From assembly GCF_001905795.1 (NCBI RefSeq), contig NZ_LIXJ01000033.1, forward strand, positions 1-64,000: DNA of 64,000 nucleotides, given 5' to 3'. Made by a program: the position numbers and the translations under genes. Under the pieces are notes generated by a model. The model saw only the letters and a program-made list of their open reading frames with translations. It ran no database searches and was not told the origin of the DNA. This document shows positions 36,759 to 44,951 of this stretch, piece after piece (position 1 is the first letter of the stretch; each line of letters begins with the position of its first letter). The stretch comes from Streptomyces sp. CB01580 (lineage in GTDB: Bacteria; Actinomycetota; Actinomycetes; Streptomycetales; Streptomycetaceae).

Positions 36759-37343
36759 TCAGCCGTAGGTGTCGCCGGGGCCCCTGCTCCCCGGGGCCCG
36801 CAGCGGACCGAACCGGCGCTGCGGGCCCCCCGGCCCCAGCACCTTGATCATCCGCACCGTGCCCTGCCCCAGGTCCGCGTTCAGCCGGGCCACCAGCTGG
36901 GGCGCCAGCAGCCGCAGCTGCGTCGCCCACGCCGTCGAGTCGCACTGCACCGTCAGCACCCGCTCGTCCGGGTCCTCGTCGTACCGCAGCGGCACGCAGT
37001 GCTTGGCCAGGTCCTCGCCCACGATCTGCGGCCAGCGCCCCATCACCCCGCCCACCGCGGCGGGCGTCTCCCAGCCCCGCTCGGTGATCAGACGGTTGAT
37101 CGCGGCGCCCAACGGCAGTGGATCACGCCCGTCGGCCCGCGCCCCGGAACGCAGCCCTCCGCCCCGCCGGGCCTGCTTGCGCTGCTGCACGGCGGCACCA
37201 CGCGCCCGCGCCTGCTCCTTCGCCGCGCGCAGCGCCACCCGGGCCAGATCGACGCCCGACGGCTCCGGCAGCTCCGCTCCCGCCGGACGCAGCCCCTCCC
37301 CGGGCACCCCAAAGGCCCCGGCAGCCTCGCCCCGGCCGGTCAC
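36759..37343 (-). CDS. dciA: DUF721 / DciA-like protein
   Basis: 194 residues from a GTG that overlaps the recF stop (GTGA). The N-terminal half is basic and Ala/Arg-rich. The C-terminal DUF721 domain (about 95-180) contains ITERGWETPAAVGGVMGRWP and VLTVQCDSTAWATQLRLLAP. DUF721/DciA proteins bind DNA and, in bacteria lacking DnaC/DnaI, help load the replicative helicase DnaB at the origin. No dnaC or dnaI is seen here, and the position next to recF, dnaN and dnaA fits that role. The assignment as helicase loader is by family, not shown directly. Confidence 0.88.
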   Translation of the reverse strand: MTGRGEAAGAFGVPGEGLRPAGAELPEPSGVDLARVALRAAKEQARARGAAVQQRKQARRGGGLRSGARADGRDPLPLGAAINRLITERGWETPAAVGGVMGRWPQIVGEDLAKHCVPLRYDEDPDERVLTVQCDSTAWATQLRLLAPQLVARLNADLGQGTVRMIKVLGPGGPQRRFGPLRAPGSRGPGDTYG

Positions 37344-38470
37344 AGCCGCTCCACCTCGCCCGCGGACACCACGTACCGCGCACCCGACAGCACACCGGGG
37401 ACGTCGTCGTCCACCGCGGCCGTCACCAGCACCTGCTCGCCCGGCGCGACCAGCTCCGCCAGCCGCTCCCGCCGACGGGCGTCCAGCTCGGCGAAGACGT
37501 CGTCCAGCACCAGCACCGGCTCGTTGCCCTCGCCGCGCAGCAGCTCGTACGAGGCCAGCCGCAGCGCCAGCGCATACGACCAGGACTCGCCATGACTCGC
37601 GTACCCCTTGGCCGGCATCCCGCGCAGCCCCAGCAGCAGATCGTCGCGGTGCGGGCCGACCAGCGTCACACCCCGCTCGATCTCCTGCTTGCGGGCCTGC
37701 TCCAGGGCCGCGATCAACCGCTCGTACAGCTCCTCGCGCGTCCCCGCCGACCCCATGTCCGTACCGACCGAGCTCCGGTACTCCAGCGTCACCGGACCAC
37801 CGCCCGGCGCCACGTCCCCATACGCCTTGTCGGCCAGCGGCTGCAGCGTGGCGATCAGGTCCAGCCGCCGCGCCAGCAGCTCCGCGCCCACCCGGCCCAG
37901 ATGCTGGTCCCACACGTCGAGGGTGGACAGGTCCATCGACCGGCCGCCGTGCCGGCGCGCCATCGCCGCCGACTTCAGCAGGGTGTTGCGCTGCTTGAGC
38001 ACGCGCTCGTAGTCGGCGCGCACCCCCGCCATCCTCGGCGAACGCGCCGTGATCAGCTCGTCGAGGAAACGCCGACGCTCACCGGGGTCGCCCTTGACCA
38101 GCGCCAGGTCCTCCGGCGCGAACAGCACCGTACGCACGATCCCCAGCACGTCCCTGGGCCTGACCTGCGAGGATCGGTTGATCCTGGCCCTGTTGGCCTT
38201 GCCCGGGTTGAGCTCCAGCTCGATCAGCTGGGAACGCTCGCCCTGGGTGACGGCGGCCCGGACCACCGCCCGGTCCGCGCCCATCCGCACCAGCGGCGCG
38301 TCCGAGGAGACCCGGTGGCTGCCGAGCGTCGCCAGGTAGCCGACGGCCTCCACCAGGTTCGTCTTGCCCTGGCCGTTGGCCCCCACGAACGCGGTGACGC
38401 CCGGATCGAGAGGTACCTCGACCCGGGCGTACGAGCGGAAGTCGGCCAGCGAGAGATGCGTGACATGCAT
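37340..38470 (-). CDS. recF: DNA replication/repair protein RecF
   Basis: 376 residues from ATG (MHVTHLSLADFRSYARVEV). An SMC-like ATPase: Walker A GANGQGKTNLVEA near residue 30, ABC signature region around GPHRDDLLLGLRGMPAKGYAS, Walker B VLVLDDVFAELDARRR. RecF acts with RecO and RecR to load RecA on gapped DNA. Length is normal. It overlaps the DUF721 start by four bases, indicating translational coupling, and lies between gnd and gyrB in the conserved dnaN-gnd-recF order of Streptomyces. Confidence 0.97.
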   Translation of the reverse strand: MHVTHLSLADFRSYARVEVPLDPGVTAFVGANGQGKTNLVEAVGYLATLGSHRVSSDAPLVRMGADRAVVRAAVTQGERSQLIELELNPGKANRARINRSSQVRPRDVLGIVRTVLFAPEDLALVKGDPGERRRFLDELITARSPRMAGVRADYERVLKQRNTLLKSAAMARRHGGRSMDLSTLDVWDQHLGRVGAELLARRLDLIATLQPLADKAYGDVAPGGGPVTLEYRSSVGTDMGSAGTREELYERLIAALEQARKQEIERGVTLVGPHRDDLLLGLRGMPAKGYASHGESWSYALALRLASYELLRGEGNEPVLVLDDVFAELDARRRERLAELVAPGEQVLVTAAVDDDVPGVLSGARYVVSAGEVERL

Positions 38471-38561
38471 GGGTGTGCGCCGACCTTCCCGGCTTACTGC
38501 TCCGTACTTCGTGCTCCGGGGTACGGGCCGGGGACGACCCCTTTTCCGTATCCCGTCGCGG

Positions 38562-39440
38562 CTACTTCTTGGTCTCGACCGCGTGGCCACCGAACTGGTT
38601 GCGCAGCGCGGCGATCATCTTCATCTGCGGAGAGTCCTCCTGTCGCGAGGCGAACCGCGCGAAGAGCGACGCCGTGATCGCGGGCAGCGGGACCGCGTTG
38701 TCGATCGCGGCCTCCACCGTCCAGCGTCCCTCGCCGGAGTCGGCGGCGTGACCGCGGAGCCCGTCGAGGTGCTCGTCCTCGTTCAGCGCGTTCACCGCCA
38801 GGTCCAGCAGCCAGGAACGGATGACCGTGCCCTCCTGCCAGGAACGGAAGACCTCGCGCACATCGGTGACGGAGTCGACCTTCTCCAGCAGCTCCCAGCC
38901 CTCGGCGTACGCCTGCATCATGGCGTACTCGATGCCGTTGTGCACCATCTTCGCGAAGTGGCCCGCGCCGACCTTGCCGGCGTGGACGGAACCGAAGTCC
39001 CCCGCGGGCTTCAGCGCGTCGAAGACCGGCTGGACCTTCGCCACGTTCTCGGCGTCGCCGCCGTACATCAGCGCGTAGCCGTTCTCCAGGCCCCAGACGC
39101 CGCCGGAGACCCCGCAGTCCACGAAGCCGATGCCCTTGATGCCCAGCTCGACCGCGTGCTTCTCGTCGTCCGTCCAGCGGGAGTTCCCGCCGTCCACGAC
39201 GACGTCGCCGGGGGACAGGAGCCCGGCCAGCTCGTCGATCGTGGCCTGGGTCGGGGCGCCGGCCGGCACCATCACCCAGACGACCCGCGGGCCCTTCAGC
39301 TTGCCCACGAGCTCTTCCAGGCTGGCGACGTCCGAGAGGTCCGGATTGCGGTCGTAGCCGATGACGGTGTGGCCTGCGCGGCGGATGCGCTCGCGCATGT
39401 TGCCGCCCATCTTGCCGAGGCCGACGAGACCGAGCTCCAT
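38562..39440 (-). CDS. gnd: 6-phosphogluconate dehydrogenase, decarboxylating (short form)
   Basis: 292 residues. The N-terminal Rossmann fold has GLVGLGKMGGNM. The DVVVDGGNSRW segment and the catalytic Lys/Asn in HAGKVGAGHFAKMVHNGIEY follow the family. It oxidises 6-phosphogluconate to ribulose 5-phosphate, CO2 and reduced cofactor in the pentose phosphate pathway. This ~300-residue type (GndA/YqeC-like) usually prefers NAD over NADP and is shorter than the 470-residue enterobacterial enzyme. Its place between dnaN and recF is a Streptomyces trait with no obvious functional link to replication. Confidence 0.95.
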   Translation of the reverse strand: MELGLVGLGKMGGNMRERIRRAGHTVIGYDRNPDLSDVASLEELVGKLKGPRVVWVMVPAGAPTQATIDELAGLLSPGDVVVDGGNSRWTDDEKHAVELGIKGIGFVDCGVSGGVWGLENGYALMYGGDAENVAKVQPVFDALKPAGDFGSVHAGKVGAGHFAKMVHNGIEYAMMQAYAEGWELLEKVDSVTDVREVFRSWQEGTVIRSWLLDLAVNALNEDEHLDGLRGHAADSGEGRWTVEAAIDNAVPLPAITASLFARFASRQEDSPQMKMIAALRNQFGGHAVETKK

Positions 39441-39507
39441 CAGAGATTCCTTAAGCGTTGTGCCGATTCGTACCCGGGACCGAGCCTACGCCCGCAAGGG
39501 GACGGAC

Positions 39508-39540
39508 CGGCGTGCGTGCCCGGCGGGGGCACGCACGCCG
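39508..39540 (-). terminator. terminator between dnaN and gnd
   Basis: A 14-base perfect stem, CGGCGTGCGTGCCC with its complement and a five-base loop, downstream of dnaN on the minus strand. It separates dnaN transcription from gnd. Confidence 0.85.
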
Positions 39541-39597
39541 TGGTCGGTGCCCCGGCCCCGACGGGACCGTCAGGAGAGCGGGGCACGAAGAGCCCGG

Positions 39598-40728
39598 TCA
39601 GCCGGAGAGACGCACCGGCATGATCAGGTACTTGTACGCCTCGTCGGCCTCGGCGTCGACGGCCGGACGGCCGCTGAGCAGCGCGGGCTTGGTCGACGTC
39701 GTGAAGGACAGCTGGGCGACGGGGGAGTCGATCGCGCTGAGACCGTCCAGCAGGAAGGTCGGGTTGAAGGCGATCGAGATGTCGTCGCCCTCCAGCACCG
39801 CGTCCACCCGCTCCACAGCCTGTGCGTCGTCGCTCGAACCGGCCTCCAGGATCAGCACGCCCTGCTCGAAGCTGAGCCGCACCGGGGTGTTCCGCTCGGC
39901 GACGAGGGCGACGCGCTTGACGGCCTCGACGAACGGGGCAGTCTCGATCACCGCGACCGAGTTGAACTCGGTCGGGAACAGCGTGCGGTACTTCGGCAGG
40001 TCGCCTTCGAGCAGCCGTGTGGTGGTGCGCCGGCCCGCGCCCTCGAAACCGATCAGACCCTCACCGGCACCCGAGCCCGACAGCGCCAGCGTCACCGTGT
40101 CGCCACTGGTCAGCGCCTTGGCGGTGTCCAGCAGCGTCTTGGCGGGCACCAGCGCGACGGCCGAGGCGTCCGGGTTCTCCGGCTTCCACAGGAACTCACG
40201 GACCGCGAAGCGGTACCGGTCGGTGGAGGCCAGGGTGACCGTCTCGCCCTCGATCTCGATGCGCACACCGGTCAGGACCGGCAGTGTGTCGTCACGGCCC
40301 GCGGCGATGGCCACCTGGGCGACGGCCGAGGCGAAGACCTCACCGGGAACGGTCCCGGTCGCCGTCGGCATCTCCGGAAGTGCCGGGTACTCCTCCACAG
40401 GAAGGGTGTGGAGTGTGAACCGCGAGGAGCCGCAGACCACGGTCGCCCGTACACCGTCCGTGGAGATCTCCACAGGGCGGTTGGGAAGGGCGCGGCAGAT
40501 GTCGGCGAGCAAGCGGCCGGAGACCAGGACCGTGCCGTCCTCCTCCACCTCGGCGTCCACCGAGACCCGGGCCGAGACCTCGTAGTCGAAGCTGGAGAAG
40601 CTGAGGGCGCCGTCCTCCGCCTTCAGCAGAAGGCCCGCGAGAACGGGCGCCGGCGGACGGGCCGGGAGGCTGCGGGCCACCCAGGCCACCGCCTCCGCGA
40701 GTACATCGCGCTCCACCCGGATCTTCAC
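39598..40728 (-). CDS. dnaN: DNA polymerase III beta sliding clamp
   Basis: 376 residues from GTG (VKIRVERDVLAEAVAW), with AGGAGG eight bases upstream. Three clamp domains are evident by length, with family stretches LLADICRALP, TDRYRFAVREF and the C-terminal KYLIMPVRL that forms part of the client-binding groove. The dimer encircles DNA and tethers DNA polymerase III. It is the first gene to the left of oriC, transcribed away from the origin. Confidence 0.97.
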   Translation of the reverse strand: MKIRVERDVLAEAVAWVARSLPARPPAPVLAGLLLKAEDGALSFSSFDYEVSARVSVDAEVEEDGTVLVSGRLLADICRALPNRPVEISTDGVRATVVCGSSRFTLHTLPVEEYPALPEMPTATGTVPGEVFASAVAQVAIAAGRDDTLPVLTGVRIEIEGETVTLASTDRYRFAVREFLWKPENPDASAVALVPAKTLLDTAKALTSGDTVTLALSGSGAGEGLIGFEGAGRRTTTRLLEGDLPKYRTLFPTEFNSVAVIETAPFVEAVKRVALVAERNTPVRLSFEQGVLILEAGSSDDAQAVERVDAVLEGDDISIAFNPTFLLDGLSAIDSPVAQLSFTTSTKPALLSGRPAVDAEADEAYKYLIMPVRLSG

Positions 40729-40894
40729 CGGAACCGCCTCCTGCTGTTGCTCGCTCGCCCTGCCGGCCTTCGACATCTGATCGGCCCCCCGTCCATGACG
40801 ACGGGATGACGCCGGAGACCAGTCTGACGTACGGCACCGACACTCGGTGCTGCTCGGGGTCAAGTCGCGGCGAGGCGTCCGGCGAGCGTCGGAC

Positions 40895-41475
40895 CCGAGT
40901 TGTGCACAGCCCCTGCTTCGAAACGGATTCCGAGCTAACTCTATGTGGGAGTAGTAGTAGGGCTTGTGGAAACCGTGGATAACGTCGTTGCCGCAGGTCA
41001 GGGCCGATTTTTTGTCCACTGCCCCTGTGGGCACCGCGGTGGAGAACCCGGCACTTCTGTGGACACGCGAAAGTTCTGCACAACGGATACACAGGGCAGG
41101 GGGGTTTCTCCCCAGAGCCGTCCCCAGTTTTACCCGCGTTCCCCACAGCCCAACCGCCCCTCTCGGTGTGACGCCTTTCACTCGGCGCAGTGAGAAGCGG
41201 TGTCGCGTTGCCGAACAGTGGACAGGGGTGTGGAGAAGCCCGGGTTGGCTGGGGACAACGGGTTCGTAGCTGTGGGATGTCAGTGGACAACACCAGCAGC
41301 GTCCTGTGGGCAAAGATTTTTTCCACAGGCTGTGGATCACTGTTTGCCACAAATCCCCAGGCCTGTGACCTGGGCTGATGGAGCATCGGAAGCCACTGCT
41401 GTGGAAGCAGTATGGACAACTTCTGGATCCCCAGGCTGTGGAGGGGAAAATCTCCCCAGATCTGTGGAGAACAGG
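40895..41475. other. oriC: chromosomal replication origin oriC
   Basis: The dnaN-dnaA spacer (40729-41898) carries at least a dozen DnaA-box-like 9-mers in both orientations over about 580 bases. Examples are TTGTGCACA (40900), CGTGGATAA (40974), TTGTCCACT (41012), TGTGGACAC (41058), AGTGGACAG (41217), AGTGGACAA (41282), TGTGGGCAA (41305), TTTTCCACA (41319), TGTGGATCA (41331), TATGGACAA (41411) and TGTGGAGAA (41463). Most differ from TTGTCCACA by one or two bases, as is typical of Streptomyces origins, where many weak boxes cooperate. T-rich patches occur at 41008 and 41317. The remaining 41476-41898 is GC-rich with no gene. The dnaA/dnaN flanks confirm identity. Confidence 0.93.
40945..40982 (-). 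promoter_or_regulatory. putative basal unwinding element (DnaA boxes plus DnaA-trios)
   Basis: On the minus strand, two abutting DnaA-box-like 9-mers, TTATCCACG and GTTTCCACA, are followed by AGCC and then CTACTACTACT. The complementary strand therefore reads 3'-GATGATGAT-5', three DnaA-trio units at the expected distance after a GC patch. This is the layout described for bacterial origin unwinding, where DnaA loads onto a single strand. It sits at the dnaN-proximal edge of oriC. Assignment rests on pattern only. Confidence 0.6.
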
Positions 41476-41898
41476 CCCCAGGCGGCAGGTATTCGAACAC
41501 TGTGAACGCGTCGGGGCCGGGGGAGGGGGTCCGGAAGGGCCGCGAACGGGCCTTGAAGAGGCTTCGCAGGGGACCGAAGCGGCCTCGGCCGGGCCGCGGG
41601 ACGGGCATTCGGGCGTCGGCGCGGGGCGGCGGAGAGGCTCGGAGCGACGTACGGAGGCCGTGAGCGCACCGCGGCCGCGCAGAAGCGTCGACGCACGGGG
41701 CGCCCGCGGCCGGACCCCGGCGAGGGTCCGCCGCAGGCGCCCCTGCGGTGCGTACGGCGTGCTCCAGGTGGCACGGCCCGGCGTCCCGGCCCCGGCAAGC
41801 CGGACTCCGGCGGTGCCCGGCCGGGCGGCGGCACGGGCAGCGGACGCCGGGCAGCAGCGGCACGGGCACCGGGCCCAGTGGCGTGGCCAGCAGGCCGG

Positions 41899-43683
41899 TC
41901 AGCCGTTCTTGATGCGGTTCGTGAGCTCGGTGACCTGGTTGTAGATGGACCGTCGCTCCGCCATCAGCGCGCGGATCTTCCGGTCCGCGTGCATCACCGT
42001 CGTGTGGTCGCGGCCACCGAACTGCGCCCCGATCTTGGGCAACGAGAGATCGGTCAGCTCACGGCACAGGTACATGGCGATCTGGCGGGCCGTCACCAGC
42101 ACACGGCTGCGCGAGGTTCCGCAGAGATCGTCCACCGTCAGGCCGAAGTAGTCCGCGGTCGAGGCCATGATGGCCGTCGCCGTGATCTCCGGTGCCGTGT
42201 CCTCACCGCCCGGGATCAGATCCTTCAGCACGTGCTCGGTCAGCCCCAGGTCCACCGGCTGGCGGTTGAGGCTGGCGAACGCCGTGACCCGGATCAGCGC
42301 GCCCTCCAGCTCCCTGATGTTCCGGGAGATGCGGGAGGCGATGAACTCCAGGACCTCCGGCGGGGCGTTGAGCTGCTCCTGGACCGCCTTCTTGCGGAGG
42401 ATGGCGATCCGCGTCTCCAGCTCCGGCGGCTGCACATCGGTGGTCAGCCCCCACTCGAAGCGGTTGCGCAACCGGTCCTCCAGGGTCACCAGCTGCTTGG
42501 GCGGCCGGTCCGAGGACAGCACGATCTGCTTGTTGGCGTTGTGGAGCGTGTTGAAGGTGTGGAAGAACTCCTCCTGCGTCGACTCCTTGCTCGCCAGGAA
42601 CTGGATGTCGTCGACCAGCAGGATGTCCACGTCGCGGTACCGCTTGCGGAAGGTGTCGCCCTTGCCGTCGCGGATCGAGTTGATGAACTCGTTGGTGAAC
42701 TCCTCGGAGCTCACGTACCGCACCCGGGTGCCCGGGTAGAGGCTGCGGGCGTAGTGCCCGATGGCGTGCAGCAGGTGCGTCTTCCCGAGCCCGGACTCCC
42801 CGTAGATGAAGAGCGGGTTGTACGCCTTGGCGGGGGCCTCGGCGACCGCGACCGCCGCAGCGTGCGCGAACCGGTTGGACGCGCCGATCACGAAGGTGTC
42901 GAAGAGGTACTTCGGATTCAGCCGCGCTGCCGGCTCCCCGGGTCCGGGTGCGGCGGCGGACTGTGTTCCCATCGGCCCGGGCACGCCGCCGGGCCGTCCG
43001 GTACCGGGAGCGGCGGGTCGGTGCGGGGCCTGGGCATCGGGCAGTTCGTGGCGCTGCTGCTCGTAGCCCTGGCGCTCGGGCGGCTGGGGCCGATAGTCGT
43101 GCTGCTGGTGCCCGCCGGGGTACGGCTCGCGCCACTGGTCCGCGGCGGTGTCGCGCTCCTGGAAGGCGCCGAGCCGGGGCTGCTGCCAGGAGAGGTCCTC
43201 CTGGGTGCGCGGCCACGCACCGGGGTCGCGGCGCTGCTGCTGGTAGTCGGGATAGGCGGGCCGGGCGGTCGGCATGCCGTCGTCCGAGGGCCGGTGCCCG
43301 TACCCGTCGTACGCGTCACCATGCTGACGATCGTCGTGCGGGGACCCCGGATAGCGCGGCGGCTGCGGCGGCTGGTGCATCGGAGGCGCGGGCGGGCTCG
43401 CGGGTTCCCCCGCGGAGTCGTCGACGGTGATCGCGATACGGATCGGGCGGCCGCACTCGCGGCTCAGCGTCTCGCTGATCAGCGGCGCCAGCCGGCCCTC
43501 CAGCACGCGCTTGCCCCACTCGTTGGGGACGGCGAGCAGCGCAGTGTCCGCGACCAGCGCGAGCGGCTGGCAGCGCTCGATCCACTGCTTGTCCTTCGGC
43601 TCGATGCCCTGCTGGCCCTCCCCGAGGAGCTGTTCCAGCACGTGTGGCCACACTGCGGCAAGATCGGCAGGTACGTCAGCCAC
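41899..43683 (-). CDS. dnaA: chromosomal replication initiator protein DnaA
   Basis: 594 residues from GTG (VADVPADLAAVWPHVLEQLL), GAGAGAG upstream. Domain I (1-85) mediates self-interaction. Domain II is an unusually long Pro/Gln/Arg/Tyr-rich linker (about 90-255), a Streptomyces hallmark. The AAA+ domain III has Walker A GESGLGKTHLLHAIG and Walker B ILLVDDIQFLA. Domain IV carries the DNA-binding signature GGRDHTTVMHADRKI. It binds the boxes in oriC and in its own promoter region. It is transcribed toward oriC, with rpmH divergent. Confidence 0.97.
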   Translation of the reverse strand: MADVPADLAAVWPHVLEQLLGEGQQGIEPKDKQWIERCQPLALVADTALLAVPNEWGKRVLEGRLAPLISETLSRECGRPIRIAITVDDSAGEPASPPAPPMHQPPQPPRYPGSPHDDRQHGDAYDGYGHRPSDDGMPTARPAYPDYQQQRRDPGAWPRTQEDLSWQQPRLGAFQERDTAADQWREPYPGGHQQHDYRPQPPERQGYEQQRHELPDAQAPHRPAAPGTGRPGGVPGPMGTQSAAAPGPGEPAARLNPKYLFDTFVIGASNRFAHAAAVAVAEAPAKAYNPLFIYGESGLGKTHLLHAIGHYARSLYPGTRVRYVSSEEFTNEFINSIRDGKGDTFRKRYRDVDILLVDDIQFLASKESTQEEFFHTFNTLHNANKQIVLSSDRPPKQLVTLEDRLRNRFEWGLTTDVQPPELETRIAILRKKAVQEQLNAPPEVLEFIASRISRNIRELEGALIRVTAFASLNRQPVDLGLTEHVLKDLIPGGEDTAPEITATAIMASTADYFGLTVDDLCGTSRSRVLVTARQIAMYLCRELTDLSLPKIGAQFGGRDHTTVMHADRKIRALMAERRSIYNQVTELTNRIKNG

Positions 43684-43823
43684 AAAGCACGCTCTCTCGC
43701 TGGTCCCACGAATGTGTGGTTCTCGGGACGGGGTGGGTCGGTATGGGTGAGGACCGGCAGGCAGGAAGAAAAAGAACCGGAGTTCGGCCACGGTAGTCAG
43801 GGCGACCCGGGTCGTTCAAGTTG

Positions 43824-43845
43824 TTGTCCACAGCCTGTGCACAGT
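43824..43845. promoter_or_regulatory. DnaA boxes in the dnaA promoter region
   Basis: A perfect TTGTCCACA (43824-43832) is followed after four bases by TGTGCACAG (43837-43845), about 140 bases upstream of the dnaA start. Paired boxes here fit autoregulation of dnaA, known in Streptomyces. Confidence 0.75.
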
Positions 43846-43948
43846 GGGGGGTGTTGCGGAGCTGGTTTGACCGGATGGCTCAGCCGCGCGTACCGTGACC
43901 AGGTCGAGTTGTCGATGGCTGCTGCCGCCTGCCTCCGATGGGCAAAGA

Positions 43949-43967
43949 TCACGATCTGTGATCGTGA
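43949..43967. promoter_or_regulatory. perfect inverted repeat in the dnaA-rpmH divergent promoter
   Basis: TCACGATC-TGT-GATCGTGA, an 8-base perfect inverted repeat with a 3-base centre, lies about 100 bases upstream of rpmH and 265 bases from dnaA. Its form is that of a dimeric repressor or activator operator; the factor is unknown. Confidence 0.5.
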
Positions 43968-44064
43968 AGCGGTGCACTAGAGCGTTTACGCGAGTCTCTC
44001 GTGGGCGCACGGTGACAGCCAGACGACGTCCCGCCAAAACCCGAGTCATTTCTGGAGCCCCCGA

Positions 44065-44202
44065 GTGAGCAAGCGCACCTTCCAGCCGAACAACCGTCGT
44101 CGCGCGAAGACCCACGGCTTCCGGCTGCGGATGCGCACCCGTGCCGGCCGCGCGATTCTCGCGTCCCGCCGTGCCAAGGGTCGCGCCAACCTGTCCGCCT
44201 GA
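44065..44202 (+). CDS. rpmH: 50S ribosomal protein L34
   Basis: 45 residues from GTG: MSKRTFQPNNRRRAKTHGFR and a highly basic remainder ending RAKGRANLSA, a textbook L34. It is part of the large ribosomal subunit near the exit tunnel. GGAG lies ten bases upstream. It is the first gene right of the dnaA promoter and is separated from rnpA by 18 bases, the conserved rpmH-rnpA-yidD-yidC order. Confidence 0.98.
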   Translation: MSKRTFQPNNRRRAKTHGFRLRMRTRAGRAILASRRAKGRANLSA

Positions 44203-44220
44203 TCGCTTACAGGTCATGAC

Positions 44221-44592
44221 GTGCTGCCTACCGAGAATCGGCTGAGGCGGCGCGAGGACTTCGCGACCGCAGTACGCCGAGGACGCCGGGCCGGCCGCCC
44301 GCTCCTCGTCGTTCATCTACGCAGCGGTGCCACGGACCCGCACGTGACTGGGGAGGATGCTCCCCCGCCACGTGCGGGTTTCGTTGTCAGCAAAGCCGTG
44401 GGCGGAGCGGTCGTGCGCACAGCAGTGAAGCGCAGGCTTCGCCATCTGGTCCGCGAACGACTGGCCCTGCTGCCCCCCGGTAGCCTGGTTGTCGTACGAG
44501 CGCTGCCCGGAGCGGGCGACGCCGAGCACGAACAACTGGCCCGAGACCTGGATGCCGCACTCCAGCGGCTGCTGGGAAGGGGCGCGCGATGA
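44221..44592 (+). CDS. rnpA: ribonuclease P protein component
   Basis: 123 residues from GTG (VLPTENRLRRREDFATAVRR), with the RNase P signature AVVRTAVKRRLRHLVRE. It assists the catalytic RNA of RNase P in removing 5' leaders from tRNA precursors. The N-terminal RLRRREDF motif and central RNR-like helix are normal. Its end overlaps yidD by four bases (ATGA), so translation is coupled. Confidence 0.97.
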   Translation: MLPTENRLRRREDFATAVRRGRRAGRPLLVVHLRSGATDPHVTGEDAPPPRAGFVVSKAVGGAVVRTAVKRRLRHLVRERLALLPPGSLVVVRALPGAGDAEHEQLARDLDAALQRLLGRGAR

Positions 44593-44948
44593 AGTACCCG
44601 CTGCTGGCTCTCATCAAGCTCTATCAGTGGACGATCAGCCCGCTTCTCGGGCCTGTCTGCCGTTACTACCCGTCGTGTTCCCACTATGGATATACGGCGA
44701 TCGACCGGCACGGAGCGATCAAGGGAACCGCGCTGACGGCTTGGCGCATCCTGCGGTGCAATCCGTGGTCACCCGGTGGCGTGGACCATGTTCCACCACG
44801 CAAACGTCCGCGTTGGCACGAACTGCTGCGCAACGCCATGCGCGGTGGCAAGGGCGGGGACTCCGCCGCTGATGTGCCTCCCGGAGGGTCGGTTTCCGAA
44901 CCTTCGAGCCCGGCCGCAGAGACTTCGCCCAATGCTCAAGGAGCCTGA
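44589..44948 (+). CDS. yidD: membrane protein insertion efficiency factor YidD
   Basis: 119 residues: MKYPLLALIKLYQWTISPLL, then CRYYPSCSHYGYTAIDRHG, the Cys-rich core of the YidD family, and GGVDHVP. YidD is a small amphipathic, membrane-associated helper of YidC insertion. The C-terminal 40 residues (Gly/Ser/Pro-rich) extend past the usual domain and are variable. It overlaps rnpA and is followed three bases later by yidC. Confidence 0.95.
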   Translation: MKYPLLALIKLYQWTISPLLGPVCRYYPSCSHYGYTAIDRHGAIKGTALTAWRILRCNPWSPGGVDHVPPRKRPRWHELLRNAMRGGKGGDSAADVPPGGSVSEPSSPAAETSPNAQGA

Positions 44949-44951
44949 TTA

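Noticed and set aside
36447..37595. Open + strand frames across the gyrB-DUF721 spacer
   Set aside because: Low-complexity Arg/Pro/Ala sequence overlapping DUF721 and recF on the other strand; no ribosome site or family match.
41378..41944. 188-codon + strand frame within and beside oriC
   Set aside because: It runs through DnaA boxes and into the dnaA 3' end, with a Gly/Arg-rich product; treated as chance.
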